Shown here piece by piece: positions 21,634 through 33,479 of a DNA stretch of 64,000 bases (the stretch's first letter is position 1; each line of letters begins with the position of its first letter). This DNA is from Podospora pseudoanserina. Lineage: Eukaryota; Ascomycota; Sordariomycetes; Sordariales; Podosporaceae. The stretch lies in NCBI RefSeq assembly GCF_035222485.1, contig NC_085924.1, forward strand, positions 1-64,000, in the 5' to 3' direction. The position numbers and the translations under genes were made by a program. The notes beneath the pieces were generated by a model. The model was not told where the DNA came from. It saw nothing but the letters and a program-made list of their open reading frames with translations, and made no database searches.

Positions 21634-23400
21634 TGCATTGTTGGGTTGTCCGATGATTGGTGTTCAAGCTTGTTCAATGGGTAGACTGATAGATTGGTAG
21701 ACGGACGGGCCTATAGATACAGCATTCTTCGGTTGGAATTTAGGCACAATAGATAGGCACATACTTTGCAGAATCGAGTCTAACGCAGATGTATGTGCCC
21801 GTGAAAGGGAGCTGGGTTGTAGCTGTATCAACCGGACTCGCCCTCGGATTTGAGCCAACTTTGCATATGTATATGCCGACCAAGGGACATCCCGCGGCGA
21901 TTTCACACTCGGGAACTTCCCCTACCTGGAATGATATGCATGACGGATGTCATGCAGACTGGATGCATCCATGATCTCCCCGATTGGAAGAATGCGACGG
22001 GCGAGTAGGAACAGTGCCGCTTGATGACTTCGGCAAAAACTAGCCTCCGACTGTGCAATACATGTACTGCTAAGAGGCTCAGATGGTCTACCTGGTATGC
22101 AGTGACTTTTTGCTCTTCTTATTAGCCACATGGGTAGGAATTCATGCCGGGTGGGGCGGGGGTCGCTCTCCTCCCTACTTTTACGTTCATCTCGTATCCG
22201 TAAACAACACTTGAACCAAGTCACTTGCAGGTCGATCAGCTCGACTCATCAGTTGTGCAGCGAAGGGCAGAATTGTATATGCATTGGTTCCATACCTGGT
22301 ATGGAGGGGTAACCTAGTCGAATGTCTATTGCTTTCCAGTACACTCGTCTCCATGACAGGATTGGTATTTCCCACCCGCAGAGATAGCAAATGCTTCGGA
22401 CTTTGAAACATTTGAACGATGTACCATTTTCGTTGTGTCGATAAGTTGGTAGATACTATCACTTCTGTGTCTTCGAGTTGACAGCAAATCGTATTGACAA
22501 CGTGGAACTTCCTTGATCCTCCGCTGTGCAGTATCGTGCTCACAACGCTCCAACTAAATCAAAATCAATGTCACACAGCTTACTGTTTCTAAGAATAGTC
22601 CTGGTCGACAGTACGATGCTATCGGTGACCCAGGGCAACTACAAATCAGCATCCGATAGAGCTGAAAGGTTGATGCGGGTTTTTGCTGATGCTTTGTCCC
22701 AACCGTAACAAAAAAGCAATCTGTGTCGGGGTACTTAAGAGACTGGGTGATTGATGCGGCATCAGCTTCTATTGGACTGAGTGGAAGTCTGGCTTTTGAT
22801 GCCAAGTCGGCCGTGGTGTTCTATCATTCTACCATTAGCCCGCCCGACTCCCAGTGTTTCAGAGGATGAAGCGGTGGGTGGTAGATTCCCATGTGTGAGC
22901 TTTTGGTTCTGGCTGGGTTGTTTTGAAGTTAGAGTCTCACCGTTGATGCATGTAGGTAGTTCAGCTCTTGTTGGGCAATCTTTAAGCTATTACTTAAGTT
23001 CAGACTGTGTTAGATGATGACGTTGCCATGGTATCCTTTCTGAGAGAATGGACTTGCGGTTGCTTTGGAGTGGCCATGAGTGAAACGTCTGTTTAGGTAC
23101 CCCTGAGTTGGTTATATGCGATGTGCAGGCTTAGGTTGGCTGAAGAGTGTGTATGCGATGCAGGGCCCGTGGTGCCTTTGCAATCATAGAGGTCAAGGTA
23201 ATGGATTCCATCCTTAAAGATCGCGGTGAAAATTCCCAGCAATGAACGCTACACAAGTTTTCAATTCTTATGATCCATGGTATATAACATGACAAATTCC
23301 CAGTCCAGTGACTTGCGCCAGTATGTCCGTCTCATAACCCAGCTTCTATCCCTACCAGTAACAGAATAAACAAAAACAGTGTGCATGTACCATCCACTAC
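21634..23400. other. Intergenic, no gene seen
   Basis: About 1.77 kb between the convergent ends of the MFS gene and the IDO-like gene. Only short frames without family resemblance occur. An untranslated transcript cannot be excluded. Confidence 0.5.
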
Positions 23401-25013
23401 CTATACCGTCTGTTGCAACCTGCCGACCATGAACTGATCCAAAAACAGTAAGCTCTGGTCCATATTATCCTTGAGCAGCGACTTGCCCGCTGTCATGGGC
23501 AATCTCTCGGGTGCGGACTGTGTGAGATACACCTTGGCTCTGGTACGGTGCGCAGATCGAAAGACCTATCTTCTGTTAGTAAACAAAGCAACATAGGTAC
23601 CAGGTATGTATCAGTATCAGAAGCTTACCCTCAGCCTTTTGACAATATCCTCGAACTCCTTCTTGATCTTTCCATCAACCCCCTCATCTGCCAACTGGCC
23701 CCTAAAGGTATGCTTCTTGACCACTTTGCAGAATCTTCTCTGCAAGAGAGGGACATTTCTTTCCTGGATCAGCCTGGGCAGGTACGCCTCCAATCCCAAA
23801 AACGCATCCAGGGCTTGGAACAGCAAGACCTGATTTCCACTCAGCCCATCAAACTTCTCCCACTCTCCATTGGTGTTATTCTGGTGTCCCACGCCCCAGG
23901 CATAAAACCCTTGAACGCGGCTCAGCCACACTGATCTCGCAATCTTGGCGTCGTGAACTCGGTCGTAATAGCTGCTTAGCAAAGGGCGTAGCTGGCCTTT
24001 GATGTCACGGACATGTTCGAGACAAGACTCCTTGTCACCCCGGGCGTATGTCACGATACTTTCGACAATGGAGCAGTAGATTGGTACACCTAGCACTTCG
24101 ACCTCCTGAAAGATGCGGGCGAATTCCTCCTCTGAGGACTGAATAAGAGTCGAGAGGCCGGTATTGATCTTGAGGACGTAGCCTCCAGCTGGGTTGAAGT
24201 TGAGAACCAGGTTAGACATGTTGTTTCCGGATTCGGAATCGAGACCAAAGTGCGACTGCATGGAGTTCCAGGGTATGACGAGTTCCATGGGGAGGGCAAT
24301 GGACTTTTCGAGTTGGGCGAGGCGGACTACTGGGATGCTTGCCCATCTGATTTTGTTAGCCACATGGATATCTTTGTGAACCCAGTCCAGACATGGACGA
24401 CATAGGACGCTTACCTATAAGCATGTCTACACCAAGCCACACAGCAGTAGAACCCATTGTAAGCATCCCTGGGGAAGACATCCCATCTTCCAGCATCGGC
24501 CGCTTGTAGCAGTCTCTGAACTTCAGCCAGGTCAACCTTTTGACTCAAAAGCTGAGCGAAGCGTGTCCTGAACTCGAATATGCGCCTTTCGTTGATGTTG
24601 TCGTCAAGAGATGCATTCTCCGCTGGTAGGAGGGGAGCCATCTCATGGTAGATGTCTTTATATGCCTGGAGGCATGCGGGCCATATCTTTTCATTGTGAT
24701 TGGATCTCGGAGGCCAGCAACCAGCTCCATCCTGTTGAACAAGGGTGGAGAATGATGAGGCGACTTCGTGGCAGTCAGACAGGTCGTGGATGGTGTCGAG
24801 CTTCTGTTTATTGAAGGCGCATGTTGAATTGTAGGTGTTCGTCGAATCTGAAAAGACTATGCCCGATCGAGTGAATCCTTTGAAAAGATTGAAGGACGGA
24901 ATGGTGTGCTGAGACAGGCGCTTCATGAGCCATGGCCTCCATGGCGTAGACACTATGAGCGTAAAGATGCTCCCAAGAACGGAGAGGAAGATAAACTCTG
25001 AGAGCGGAGTCAT
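23401..25013 (-). CDS. Indoleamine-2,3-dioxygenase superfamily heme protein, membrane-anchored
   Basis: Three exons (25013-24415, 24346-23629, 23565-23401; introns 68 and 63 bp) give 493 residues. A hydrophobic segment (residues ~6-20) is followed by STPWRPW. IDO/PrnB-type landmarks include IPVVRLAQLEKSIALPMELV, the loop GLSGNQVLLFQALDAFLGLEAY (compare AGQSS.FQ..D..LG), and in the last exon FRSAHRTRAKVYL, whose His445 aligns with the proximal heme ligand of IDO (RSYHLQIVTKY). Identity to true IDO seems low, so tryptophan need not be the substrate. IDO cleaves the indole ring, and PrnB rearranges chlorotryptophan in pyrrolnitrin synthesis. The last short exon was found from splice signals only. 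Confidence 0.8.
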
Positions 25014-27909
25014 GGCCAACTCCAGAGTCCTTAAACGATCGATATGACTTGCACGGTAGAAGGTGGTAGAGTCTGTGTAACTGGTCTAGTTACCAAGTAA
25101 TTCGGAATAGATAAAGAGGTAGATGCGGAGGTAGACGATCAGCATCAACAGCAGTCGAGGGATTTTATATACAACAACCGACAACAGTCCTAAGGATACC
25201 AATACCCCCTCCCGGGTTCGGAACGGGCGCAAACTGCAGAAAGCCAGGGCTGAACGAATCACCTACAGGCCACTTACAGAGTGCCACTTTTCAGGCCTTG
25301 AACAATACCTTGATTACGCCTGTTTGTTCCTCGAGCGCTTGGATACCGCCAGTACCGGTGACATGGTTGGTGTGGGCACCATCGTCACTATGGATCAGGG
25401 CTTACCGAGCATATAGTATGTCTCTCCAGGGTATTCCGGATCCCGGATACCTTGCCTGACCTTTAGAACATGGTCCGCAACCTCACCCATGCCCACCCAT
25501 GAGTCCCGGCAGTTTGGGTGGATATCTCACCAAAATCATACCACACCCTCCCACGCCAACACACCGGGACGCCCATGTCGGTAAGTCGCCGACCTTGGGC
25601 TCCCACTTGGAAACATCAAGGGGTCCTGGGCAGGTGGAGAGGACGGCTCTTGTGACACTCGGGAAGGATGCTCAGTCCATTTCGACCCAATGATAAGGAG
25701 TGACAAGACCGCTTTCCCCTCCCAGCCGAGTGGTCAACCGTCTTTCCTCCTTGGGATGTTCCCATGTGAATTCCCGTGACCTGAATTTGGGCTTCTACTG
25801 GAGTGGAGTGGAGTGGTAGCCGAGACGAAAGAGGGGCCCTCGTTGACGACTGGAGACGCTAGGAAGGGGAATAAAAAAGCGCTTCTTGATGCCTAACAGC
25901 TCAACGGTGCCGGTCACCGAGTAGACAGCATACCCTGGCCACAACGTTGAGGATTTCCACGTTCTTGGGTCTTCCAGGGTGGCTTGCTTGCTTTGTCTTG
26001 GTGGTGGCTGTTTCTACCGATTCCGACTTTTGCCCGTGCAGATTCCGCTAGACTGAGTGAGACCCCAGCGTCAGTAATCGTACACGTGTTGCCCACATCT
26101 CGACTCCCTGACAGCTTGTACCGTGGACTTGCACAGACCAATCGGCCAGCTTGAAAGGCAGGAATTGGTCTGTGAGACCCCCAAATCCAAGCCGGCACGT
26201 CCCACGGTTCACGGTGCGTGCCGCGGAAACTGCCAGTCGGGGCATGGTAGGTACCCTCTTGAATCAAGACACATCAATATTAAGGCACGTTGCCATGTCT
26301 CGATTCAAGACCCAGCGGTGGAAACAACGCACAGCGGTGGCTTGCTCGCCCATTTCGAGCTAGAAATTGCCAATGGCTTCAGAACATTCTGCGCTCAGCC
26401 CTTTTCCGCTGCCTTGCCTGCTGTCTGTTCCTGCTAGCATGACATGTGCTGCAGGAACCAAACAACGAGTGCTGTCCATGCTCAACCGTGCAGGCATCCA
26501 TCAGAAGCTATCCCTGCGGTACTGAAGAGTTTTCAGCCACAATGCCCTACTGAAAGCAAGCTGACGTCGGTCAGGGACGTCTGAGTTGGCCGGGCCCAGC
26601 CTACATGCACACACTATGTCATCCTCCAAGTGGGAATGCCAACCGGCATCGAACCTGGCACGATTTGTGCAAGATCCAGAGATGTGCGAGACTCGAACCC
26701 GACTGTACTGACCGAGGGTTGAGATGACTGGCTGTCATGCTCTTGCCGAATCACCGTCACACAACTTGAGAACAGCTTGACAGGTGAATCGAGTGATTCT
26801 GAAAGAAGACCTGATGTTTAAGGGGAAAACATTCTCAGCATAAATTTGTCCATCGCCATAAAACAATTGTTCAGCCATAGACACTTATCCAGATCGGGAT
26901 ACGATCTGCTTCAGCAGAACAATGGAAGCGAGAGACACGACCCCTGAAAACACCAAAGCTGAATTTCCATGCCAAGACACGGCACGCGATCCTTGGCTTC
27001 CCGACCCCAACCAAGAACAACGCCAATCGGCACTGCTCTTAACGCGGTGCTACACGCGGGAAAGAATAAAAAACCACCCCCTGATGTACCAGCGCGGCGA
27101 GCAATCGATCAGTGACATTGTCGCTGGGCCAATGTCTCGGCGGGACTGCCAGAAAACCCAGTCAGAGAAGAGCAAGCGAGGGCTAATGGTGAATGATGCT
27201 TGCAGACACCAAGGGGCTACTCGGCCATCTGGGAGCGACCACATGCAAGTGCTGTCCAGTCAAAATCCTCAGCACAAAGCGGGCCTCTGGGGGCAATTCA
27301 CAGGATGCGGGAGATCGCCCAAGACCATTGGTACCATTGGTTCAGTCTCTGACAGATCTAAATCGTGCTGTTGGGCGGCACGCTCTCGTCCCCTAAACCG
27401 ATTCGAACACAAGCCTCTCGCGAATACCGGTCTTCCATTTCTCCTGGAGGCGATATGCTGCAGAACCAGCTGTAACAGGCAACTATCGTTGTTGAGCCCC
27501 GCAAATAATCTATGTGACTACAGCACTAACACCACACTAACACTCGAACAAATAGTCTGGGTCGGAGGCTTGCTAAACATTGGATGGAAAGCTAATCTTC
27601 ATCACAGCCATGGGGAAAAAGCAAATACCAATGGCACAAAGAAGATGGACAGAAAACAAGCAGCCTTTCCTCACTCCTCGCCGCCGGTGGGCTTTTCCTC
27701 TCCACTGTTTGCTCACACGGCTGTGGAAGCAGAGGTGTCACGCGGGGAGGCCTTCTTTTGATCACCACCAATCCTTCAACTTCCACACTCATTTTCGGCC
27801 TTGAATATTGGAGAACTTTTACTCCCTCGTGCTCACTTCTGCCGCTCCTTGGCGTGACAAAATCCGCATTCCACTCGTTTTATCCATTTTCTAGCGCTCA
27901 AACAAGACC
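25014..27909. other. Long intergenic region, no supported gene
   Basis: Nearly 2.9 kb between divergent starts. The longest frame (26922-27761, plus) has no recognisable domain and an erratic composition, and sits directly upstream of the next gene, so I treat it as leader or promoter DNA. Confidence 0.5.
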
Positions 27910-29399
27910 ATGTCGAACTCGGGAGCGTGGGGCGAGGCGCCGCTCGGCGTGAACCTGGCGGAAAATCAGAACGGGGATATTATCGGCTCAGTCGTCGGCA
28001 TCATGGTCCTCGGGCTCAGCTCCGTCGTTTTGCGGCTTTTTACACGGCTGATAAACAAGGGGCCGGGTCTGGCTGCCGACGACTATGTTATTCTTTTTGC
28101 AGCGGTGAGTACTTGAAAACGAAGAGGATGCCGTGGGGAACAAGGACAGGCTTTGCTGACCGGCTCACCGTAAATTCAGGTTATGGGCATTGGAACGGCG
28201 GTGTGTTGCCTCATCAGTGTTCCCTGGGGTGGCGGAAAGCATCTTTGGGTGGTCACCCATGAGGAGTTCACCAAGCTGTACCAAACCACCTACGCCTTCG
28301 TCATCGTTTACATCACTTGCATCTCGGCAACCAAAGTCTCCATCTTGCTATTTTACCGCCGTGTGTTTGGGACAAACGTGATTTGGTACATCGTCTTTGG
28401 CTTCACCTGTGCCCATTGGGCAGAAGTGACCATCACATGGCTCGCAGGGTGCAGGCCCATCGACTACTACTGGCGTCAGTATACCGACCCAACGGCCACG
28501 GGATCATGTATCGACGCACCGTTGTTTTACTTTTGCAACGGCATCATCGGATTGGTGATTGATGTGGCCATTCTTTTGGTGCCGATTCCCACAGGTATGT
28601 TCCCATTGTTTCCACTCGCCCGGTGACTCTCACATGGATCTCAGCTTGGCTCTCCGGAAGTCCTCACACGGTATCCCATGCTAACCACCAAAATCCCATC
28701 ACAGTTTGGAAGCTCAACATGCCCACCACCAAAAAGGTGTTTGTAGGCGGAATCCTTCTCCTCGGCAGCTTGTGCGTGAATTTCTGTCTTCACCCCTCCC
28801 CATGCCCCTGCTCCGGCCACCCTTCGGTATCCGTGCTGTGTCTCGGTCACGCCGACCCCTTCCCCTCAGCTTGACTGTAACCTTGTTTGACCTTGCCACT
28901 GATGCCTTACCATAGTGTGTGCGTGGCCTCGGCCATCCGAATCGTCATGATGGACCAGCTCGTCAAGTCCCCAGACTTCACGTGGGCCATGTCCAAAGTC
29001 TTCATCTGGTCCTGCTGCGAGCCATTCATCGGCATTGTCTGCGCTTGCCTCCCCACCTATGCACCCTTGGTCAGACGCTGGTGGAGGGGTGAGCTGTCGG
29101 GATACCCGGACACGCCCAAAGTGTACATGTCGGATAAGCCCAGTCCGTCCAAGGCTGGCCACAAGATCAGCGGTAGGAAGCACCACGGGGGGCTGGATGC
29201 AACTCTGCGAGGGGACGACGAAATCGAACTGACGGTGGACATCTCGGGCGAGCCGGGGCATCATCTACCGGGACACCAGCGACAGGGTGACTCGAGAGAC
29301 TCGTCAAAGACTTGTGTAAACGGGAAGAGTAGTCCAGAGGACTCATATCAGAACGAGATCATGGTGAGGAAGGATTTTTCATGGAGCAGCAGTGTCTAA
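27910..29399 (+). CDS. Fungal rhodopsin-domain integral membrane protein (PTH11-like)
   Basis: Four exons (27910-28104, 28180-28594, 28705-28771, 28916-29399; introns 75, 110 and 144 bp) give 386 residues. Seven hydrophobic segments are spread over the first ~285 residues. Typical family text is present: LRLFTRL...GLAADDYVILFA, TYAFVIVYITCISATKVSILLFYRRVFG, AGCRPIDYYW...GSCIDAPLFYFCNGIIGLVIDVAILLVPIP and FVCVASAIRIV. The extended polar C-terminal tail is cytosolic. These proteins are GPCR-like and include the Magnaporthe PTH11 relatives; ligand and partner are unknown. Confidence 0.88.
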
Positions 29400-29849
29400 G
29401 GCTAGGCACAGTTGAGGAGTTTGCATGGGTGGAATGCATAATGGGAGGAGGGACCGGCGTTCTTTAATGGAGGAGGTTTTCTTAACACTTTTTCACTTCG
29501 ACATACACAAAGTTAGACATGGCCACTACAGGCCTCTCATCAAGCAGAGCATTCAACACAGCCATTCTCTTCTACAAAGTTCGGTGTGATCCCATATTCA
29601 GCAGGCTCCGGGAAGCCACACGGGCCATCCGAGTGGTTGAGAGCAGAGCTCCAACCGCTGACCAGTGCTAGCCAGGATCACATGTCGCGATCAACTGAGC
29701 AAGGGTGTCCTTTGAGGAGGCTCAAGTCCTGTGACACACGGTAGATGCAGGATTCATGAGGTAGACCAAAAGAACAGAGTGCTTCATTTCGTTTTCTATC
29801 CTCGACCGTTCATTCCCAAGAGATCGTCTTTTACCAACTCCACGATATT
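29400..29849. other. Intergenic between convergent genes
   Basis: 450 bp of 3' region shared by the rhodopsin-domain gene and the SDR gene. Nothing else is seen. Confidence 0.5.
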
Positions 29850-30594
29850 CTAAATCACGACTTCAAAATTCGGCTTGTCCTTTGCTCCCTGAAACCACTC
29901 CCAGGTCTTGGCCGCGATGCGAGTCGGATTTCTCACTTCGTCCTCCGGCGCAACCTGACCAGCAACGTTGATCACACCAATATGCACGCCCTCGGGTGTA
30001 TACGACAGATTCAAGCTTTGCACAAGATTCCTCTGAGCGGCCTTGGCCAAGGACAGGTTGAAGAGCTGAGGGATTGGGTGATACGGCAGGGCAGAGCTCG
30101 TCACGATGAGCGCAGGCCGGCTTGAAGCATCCGCTTTGGCCAGCGACACAAGGTGTGGTATATACCGCTGTGAGACAATGTACAGAGCGCTGACATTGAT
30201 CTTGGGAGCCGTTAGCAACTTGCCATTACCGTTCCCGCGCAGCGCGACTCACCTTGAAGTCGTACTCGACATCCTCGAGGGGATGGGTCAATAGCGCCGA
30301 TGGGAGAACACGAGCGGCGTTATAAAACACCACATCAGGCTTGCCAAAGGCGGCATCGGCGTCGTCGAGTGCTTGGAGGAGGGAGTGCGTGTGTGTGACA
30401 TCGACCGCGTATGTCCTCACATTTATCTGGCTGCTGACAGTGTTCAGGACGGCTTTTTTCTCTTGTTCGAGTTGCTCGGCGCGTCTGGCAATCAGGACCA
30501 CATTGTTGTACCGCTTCGAGGCAAACAGCGTGGCCACCGACCGGCCAATACCAGGCCCAGAGCCAAGCACGAGGAGAGTTCTGCCAGGAGACAT
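29850..30594 (-). CDS. Short-chain dehydrogenase/reductase-fold protein, catalytic Tyr replaced
   Basis: Two exons (30594-30253 and 30200-29850, 52-bp intron) give 230 residues. The Rossmann motif GSGPGIGRSVA lies at residues 11-21, VVLIARR follows strand 2, and FYNAA replaces the usual NNAG. A Ser is present in VTSSALPYHP. The Tyr expected four residues before the conserved Lys (K167 in LSLAKAAQRN) is Leu163. The fold is clear but ordinary SDR catalysis is doubtful, so it may be a binding or degenerate enzyme, or may use another residue such as Tyr154. The length is slightly below the usual 240-260. Confidence 0.85.
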
Positions 30595-31102
30595 GTCGAC
30601 CGTGTTGTGGGTGGTCAAAGAAGAATGGTAATACAAATTGGGAGGATTGATGTCTCAAGAGAAACCCTATAAGTACCTATCGGGTCCAAGAGGCTCCTGA
30701 AGATCGGTATTTGAGGAACTGAAATTGTCCATCATGATTGCTTCTTCCTCCCAAAATGGGCTAGGTGACCAAGGTCGCTGCGGATGAGGGGCTCGGCGAC
30801 CCCAGGCCTTTCCCTTTTGGTTTGCTGCAAGCGCCTTCAGATGTGAGCTTCACCACGTCGTTGGCTCAATGTTGCATGACCCTGCATGCATACAATCTCC
30901 CGATACGGTCTCAGCTCGCAACCAGCTTGACCGCTATCCGACTCTGCGTTCCTGGAACACACTGTGCCGTCTGCACCGAACGCTGCCCGGTCAGCGTCGC
31001 GGACGCCGAGAAACGGCCCTCACATCCATTCCACATGGTCCCGAGACAGGCCCAGATCTCCGCATGAAATTTGGGAGAGTGCAAGACGGGACTGTTTACA
31101 TA
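30595..31102. other. Intergenic, promoter of the SDR gene
   Basis: About 510 bp between the SDR start and the stop of the MFS gene on the same strand. No gene is recognised. Confidence 0.5.
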
Positions 31103-32793
31103 CTAACACTCTTCCTCGCCAGCAGAATGATAATACAAACCTCCAGTCTCTTCGGGCACTCCCGACCTCAGCTCCATGCTTGGTTTGGTGACAAACATCA
31201 CTGCCCCGATGGCAACAGCGACAAGACTAGCGACATAAAACCACGGCAGCCCGATCCAGAATCCCGACTTTTTCATGCCTACATTGAAGCACCAAGCTAG
31301 TACTGGTCCGCCTATCAGCGCGCCGCCAGTCTCGAGCATGCTAATCACGGCGTACAGCCTCGACGTGTGCTGGGGGTCAACATAAGCCGTCGAAATAGCC
31401 CGGCCAAGTGGCGCGCTGCCCGACCCAAGGGTATGAATGGTCAGGCCAATGAGGAACACTGCTATTCCTGTGCTGAACCCCTGGACGAGAGCTCCTGTCG
31501 CCATGAGAGCCAGTGACACCCTTGTCAGCACGAGATCCTTTGCGAAGATGGAAACCCCATATCTGCCCGTCGGATCGGTAATCAGCTTTCCTACACGAGG
31601 CAGCACAACCAGGACAACCAAGTGAAGGATGCCCAGCGGGGGCGTAAGCAGGTAACTGGTCTCGGCCAGCGTCCAGCCAAAGTATTTACTGACATGCTGG
31701 GCAAGGGTTGTCGAATACGCAGCAAAGATGGCAGGCTGTATGAGGAAGAGTGCCAAAGAGCTCAACAGCTGCCTATTCTTCAGCAGGGACAAAGAAACCC
31801 CAAACTCGTTCATCGCGTGTCGGAGCTTTTTCGAGAGTGGCTGTCGTCCTCGTTGTGCCGCTTCTTTCAGTTGGACGGGCAAGGTTTCGGGAAGGAAGAG
31901 CAAGGCGCCGAAGATGAAGGGAGTGAGAGCAAAGACGAGGGCAATGGGACACCAAGGACCGATGGTTTGCATGAGAATTCCGGCCAGGAACGGGCCTACC
32001 AAGGTTCCTGACACAGCGCCAAAGGAAAGATATAAGAAGCCGATAGCTCTGAAGGTCGGTCAGTGGCAGGCAGAACATGGGCTTGGGATCTACTCACCTA
32101 TCACTTTCTGTACTGACGTCGGATGCCATTGCATTGAGCGAGTTCATGGCGACGGGGACGCCTCCGCCGATTAGAAAGAATAGACAGCCCATCACGACGA
32201 GGTACATGTTGGGTGCCACCCCAAAGAACAGTAAGAGTGGCCCCCATCCAAATCCAATGACGATGCCAACATAGGCGAGGGCGAATGTAGGCTTACGGCC
32301 AATTCTAGATTCATGTTGTTAAATTGAGTAGTCAAGACATCTCTGATCAGGCTGCGTACCGATCGGCGAGAACACCATATGGCAAAGCCGCCACAACACC
32401 AACCAGCGAATTGATCATGGCTGAGATACCACCAAGCAAAGCAAGCTCCTTCTGCACACCGTCGACTTTGCACATGTGCTCGTCGATAGGCTCGGAAGGG
32501 TCTTTGTCGTAATAAAGGTGGCAAAAAGCATCTTCGAGAAGACGGAACATCGGAATCATGTACATCATGCCGCTGGTGACAATGGCAAACGTGAGCAGGG
32601 ACAGCAGCAAGATGATGCTACCGGAGCTTTGGACCTGGAAACGCGCTATGATTCTGTGCCATTGTGGGGGCTGCTGTGCCGGCTTTGAGCGTGTGTGTTG
32701 ATAGTAGATAGCATCGGCTGCCTGTTCATCTTCAAGACTCAGCAAGGGCTCTGCTTCGATGAACTCGGGATTGGTGCTGCTAATGGTCGGCAT
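31103..32793 (-). CDS. MFS transporter (12-TM, DHA1/vesicular-amine-transporter-like)
   Basis: Three exons (32793-32360, 32304-32098, 32048-31103; introns 55 and 49 bp) give 528 residues. Motif A reads GVLADRIGRKP across intron 1, and LETGGALIGGPVLAW is a second-half signature. About 12 hydrophobic segments follow a ~60-residue polar N-terminus. The luminal-type loop after the first helix (HLYYDKDPSEPIDEHMCKVDGVQ) is of the form common in fungal MFS proteins that start with an ER/plasma-membrane targeting tail. Substrate is unknown. Confidence 0.88.
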
Positions 32794-33479
32794 GGCGTCT
32801 TGTGGTGTTTACCCGCGCAACTCGACAGGCCATAACAAAGCAGGAATTGTAAGTAGAGCAAATCAACAAAAGTTCTTCTGAAAAAGCCATCATAAATATG
32901 GAAGACGACGTTGCCAATTCCACCCCTGAACAAGCTGACGAGGCAATCAAGCTAATCTTCATGGGTCAGGGCTGGTTAAACGCAATATGCGGGATACGAA
33001 ACACGATGCCAAGCCGCCTGAGGTCTTAACATGCTCTCTTACAATAGAATTGTCCAACTGTTAGGGCACTTCAGCCCTCTAATCTTGGCTGTCTTGGCGG
33101 CTACCAGCTCCGCCATGGGCCCACATGCCATGATCACAGGGTGGGTGGGGTTGACGGGAGCTGATGATCCTTGGGACGGAATTAACCGTCTGAGCCTCAA
33201 GGGCTCGACCTGTGGGGGTTCTGTGCCTCCCGCCGGGCGCGTGTTGGTGTCATGCTCGACGTGTCTTGTCTATATGACTGGTCATCATTTCTGCCCGATC
33301 CAATCGTCCCAGTGCCCGACAGGCAGCTGTGAGATGGCTGTTGCATGTGGCTATGAAGGGCTGCTGGCTGACCACCCTTCGCGGCGCACAGGCTGCCTGC
33401 TTTAAAGCCGTCATTCTTGCTGTTCATTTTTGCCATCTAAAACCTGTCTCATGCAGCTGGCAAAACCTCAACAGGAACC
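32794..33479. other. Divergent intergenic region
   Basis: About 690 bp between the MFS start and the Arg/Ser-tail gene. It contains a small plus-strand Cys-rich frame (33031-33405) listed separately as a weak candidate. Confidence 0.5.
33031..33405 (+). CDS. Possible small Cys-rich secreted protein
   Basis: A 124-residue frame from an ATG. It begins with a plausible signal sequence (IVQLLGHFSPLILAVLAATSSA) and then has about nine Cys residues in the second half, several in short C-x-x-C or C-x4-C spacing. It lies only 75 bp before the start of the next plus-strand gene, which is tight for two independent fungal genes, so it may simply be leader DNA. No family is recognised. Confidence 0.25.
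   Translation: MLSYNRIVQLLGHFSPLILAVLAATSSAMGPHAMITGWVGLTGADDPWDGINRLSLKGSTCGGSVPPAGRVLVSCSTCLVYMTGHHFCPIQSSQCPTGSCEMAVACGYEGLLADHPSRRTGCLL

Noticed and set aside
26922-27761. 279-residue plus-strand frame
   Set aside because: No domain, irregular composition, and it directly precedes the rhodopsin-domain gene; more likely promoter or leader.
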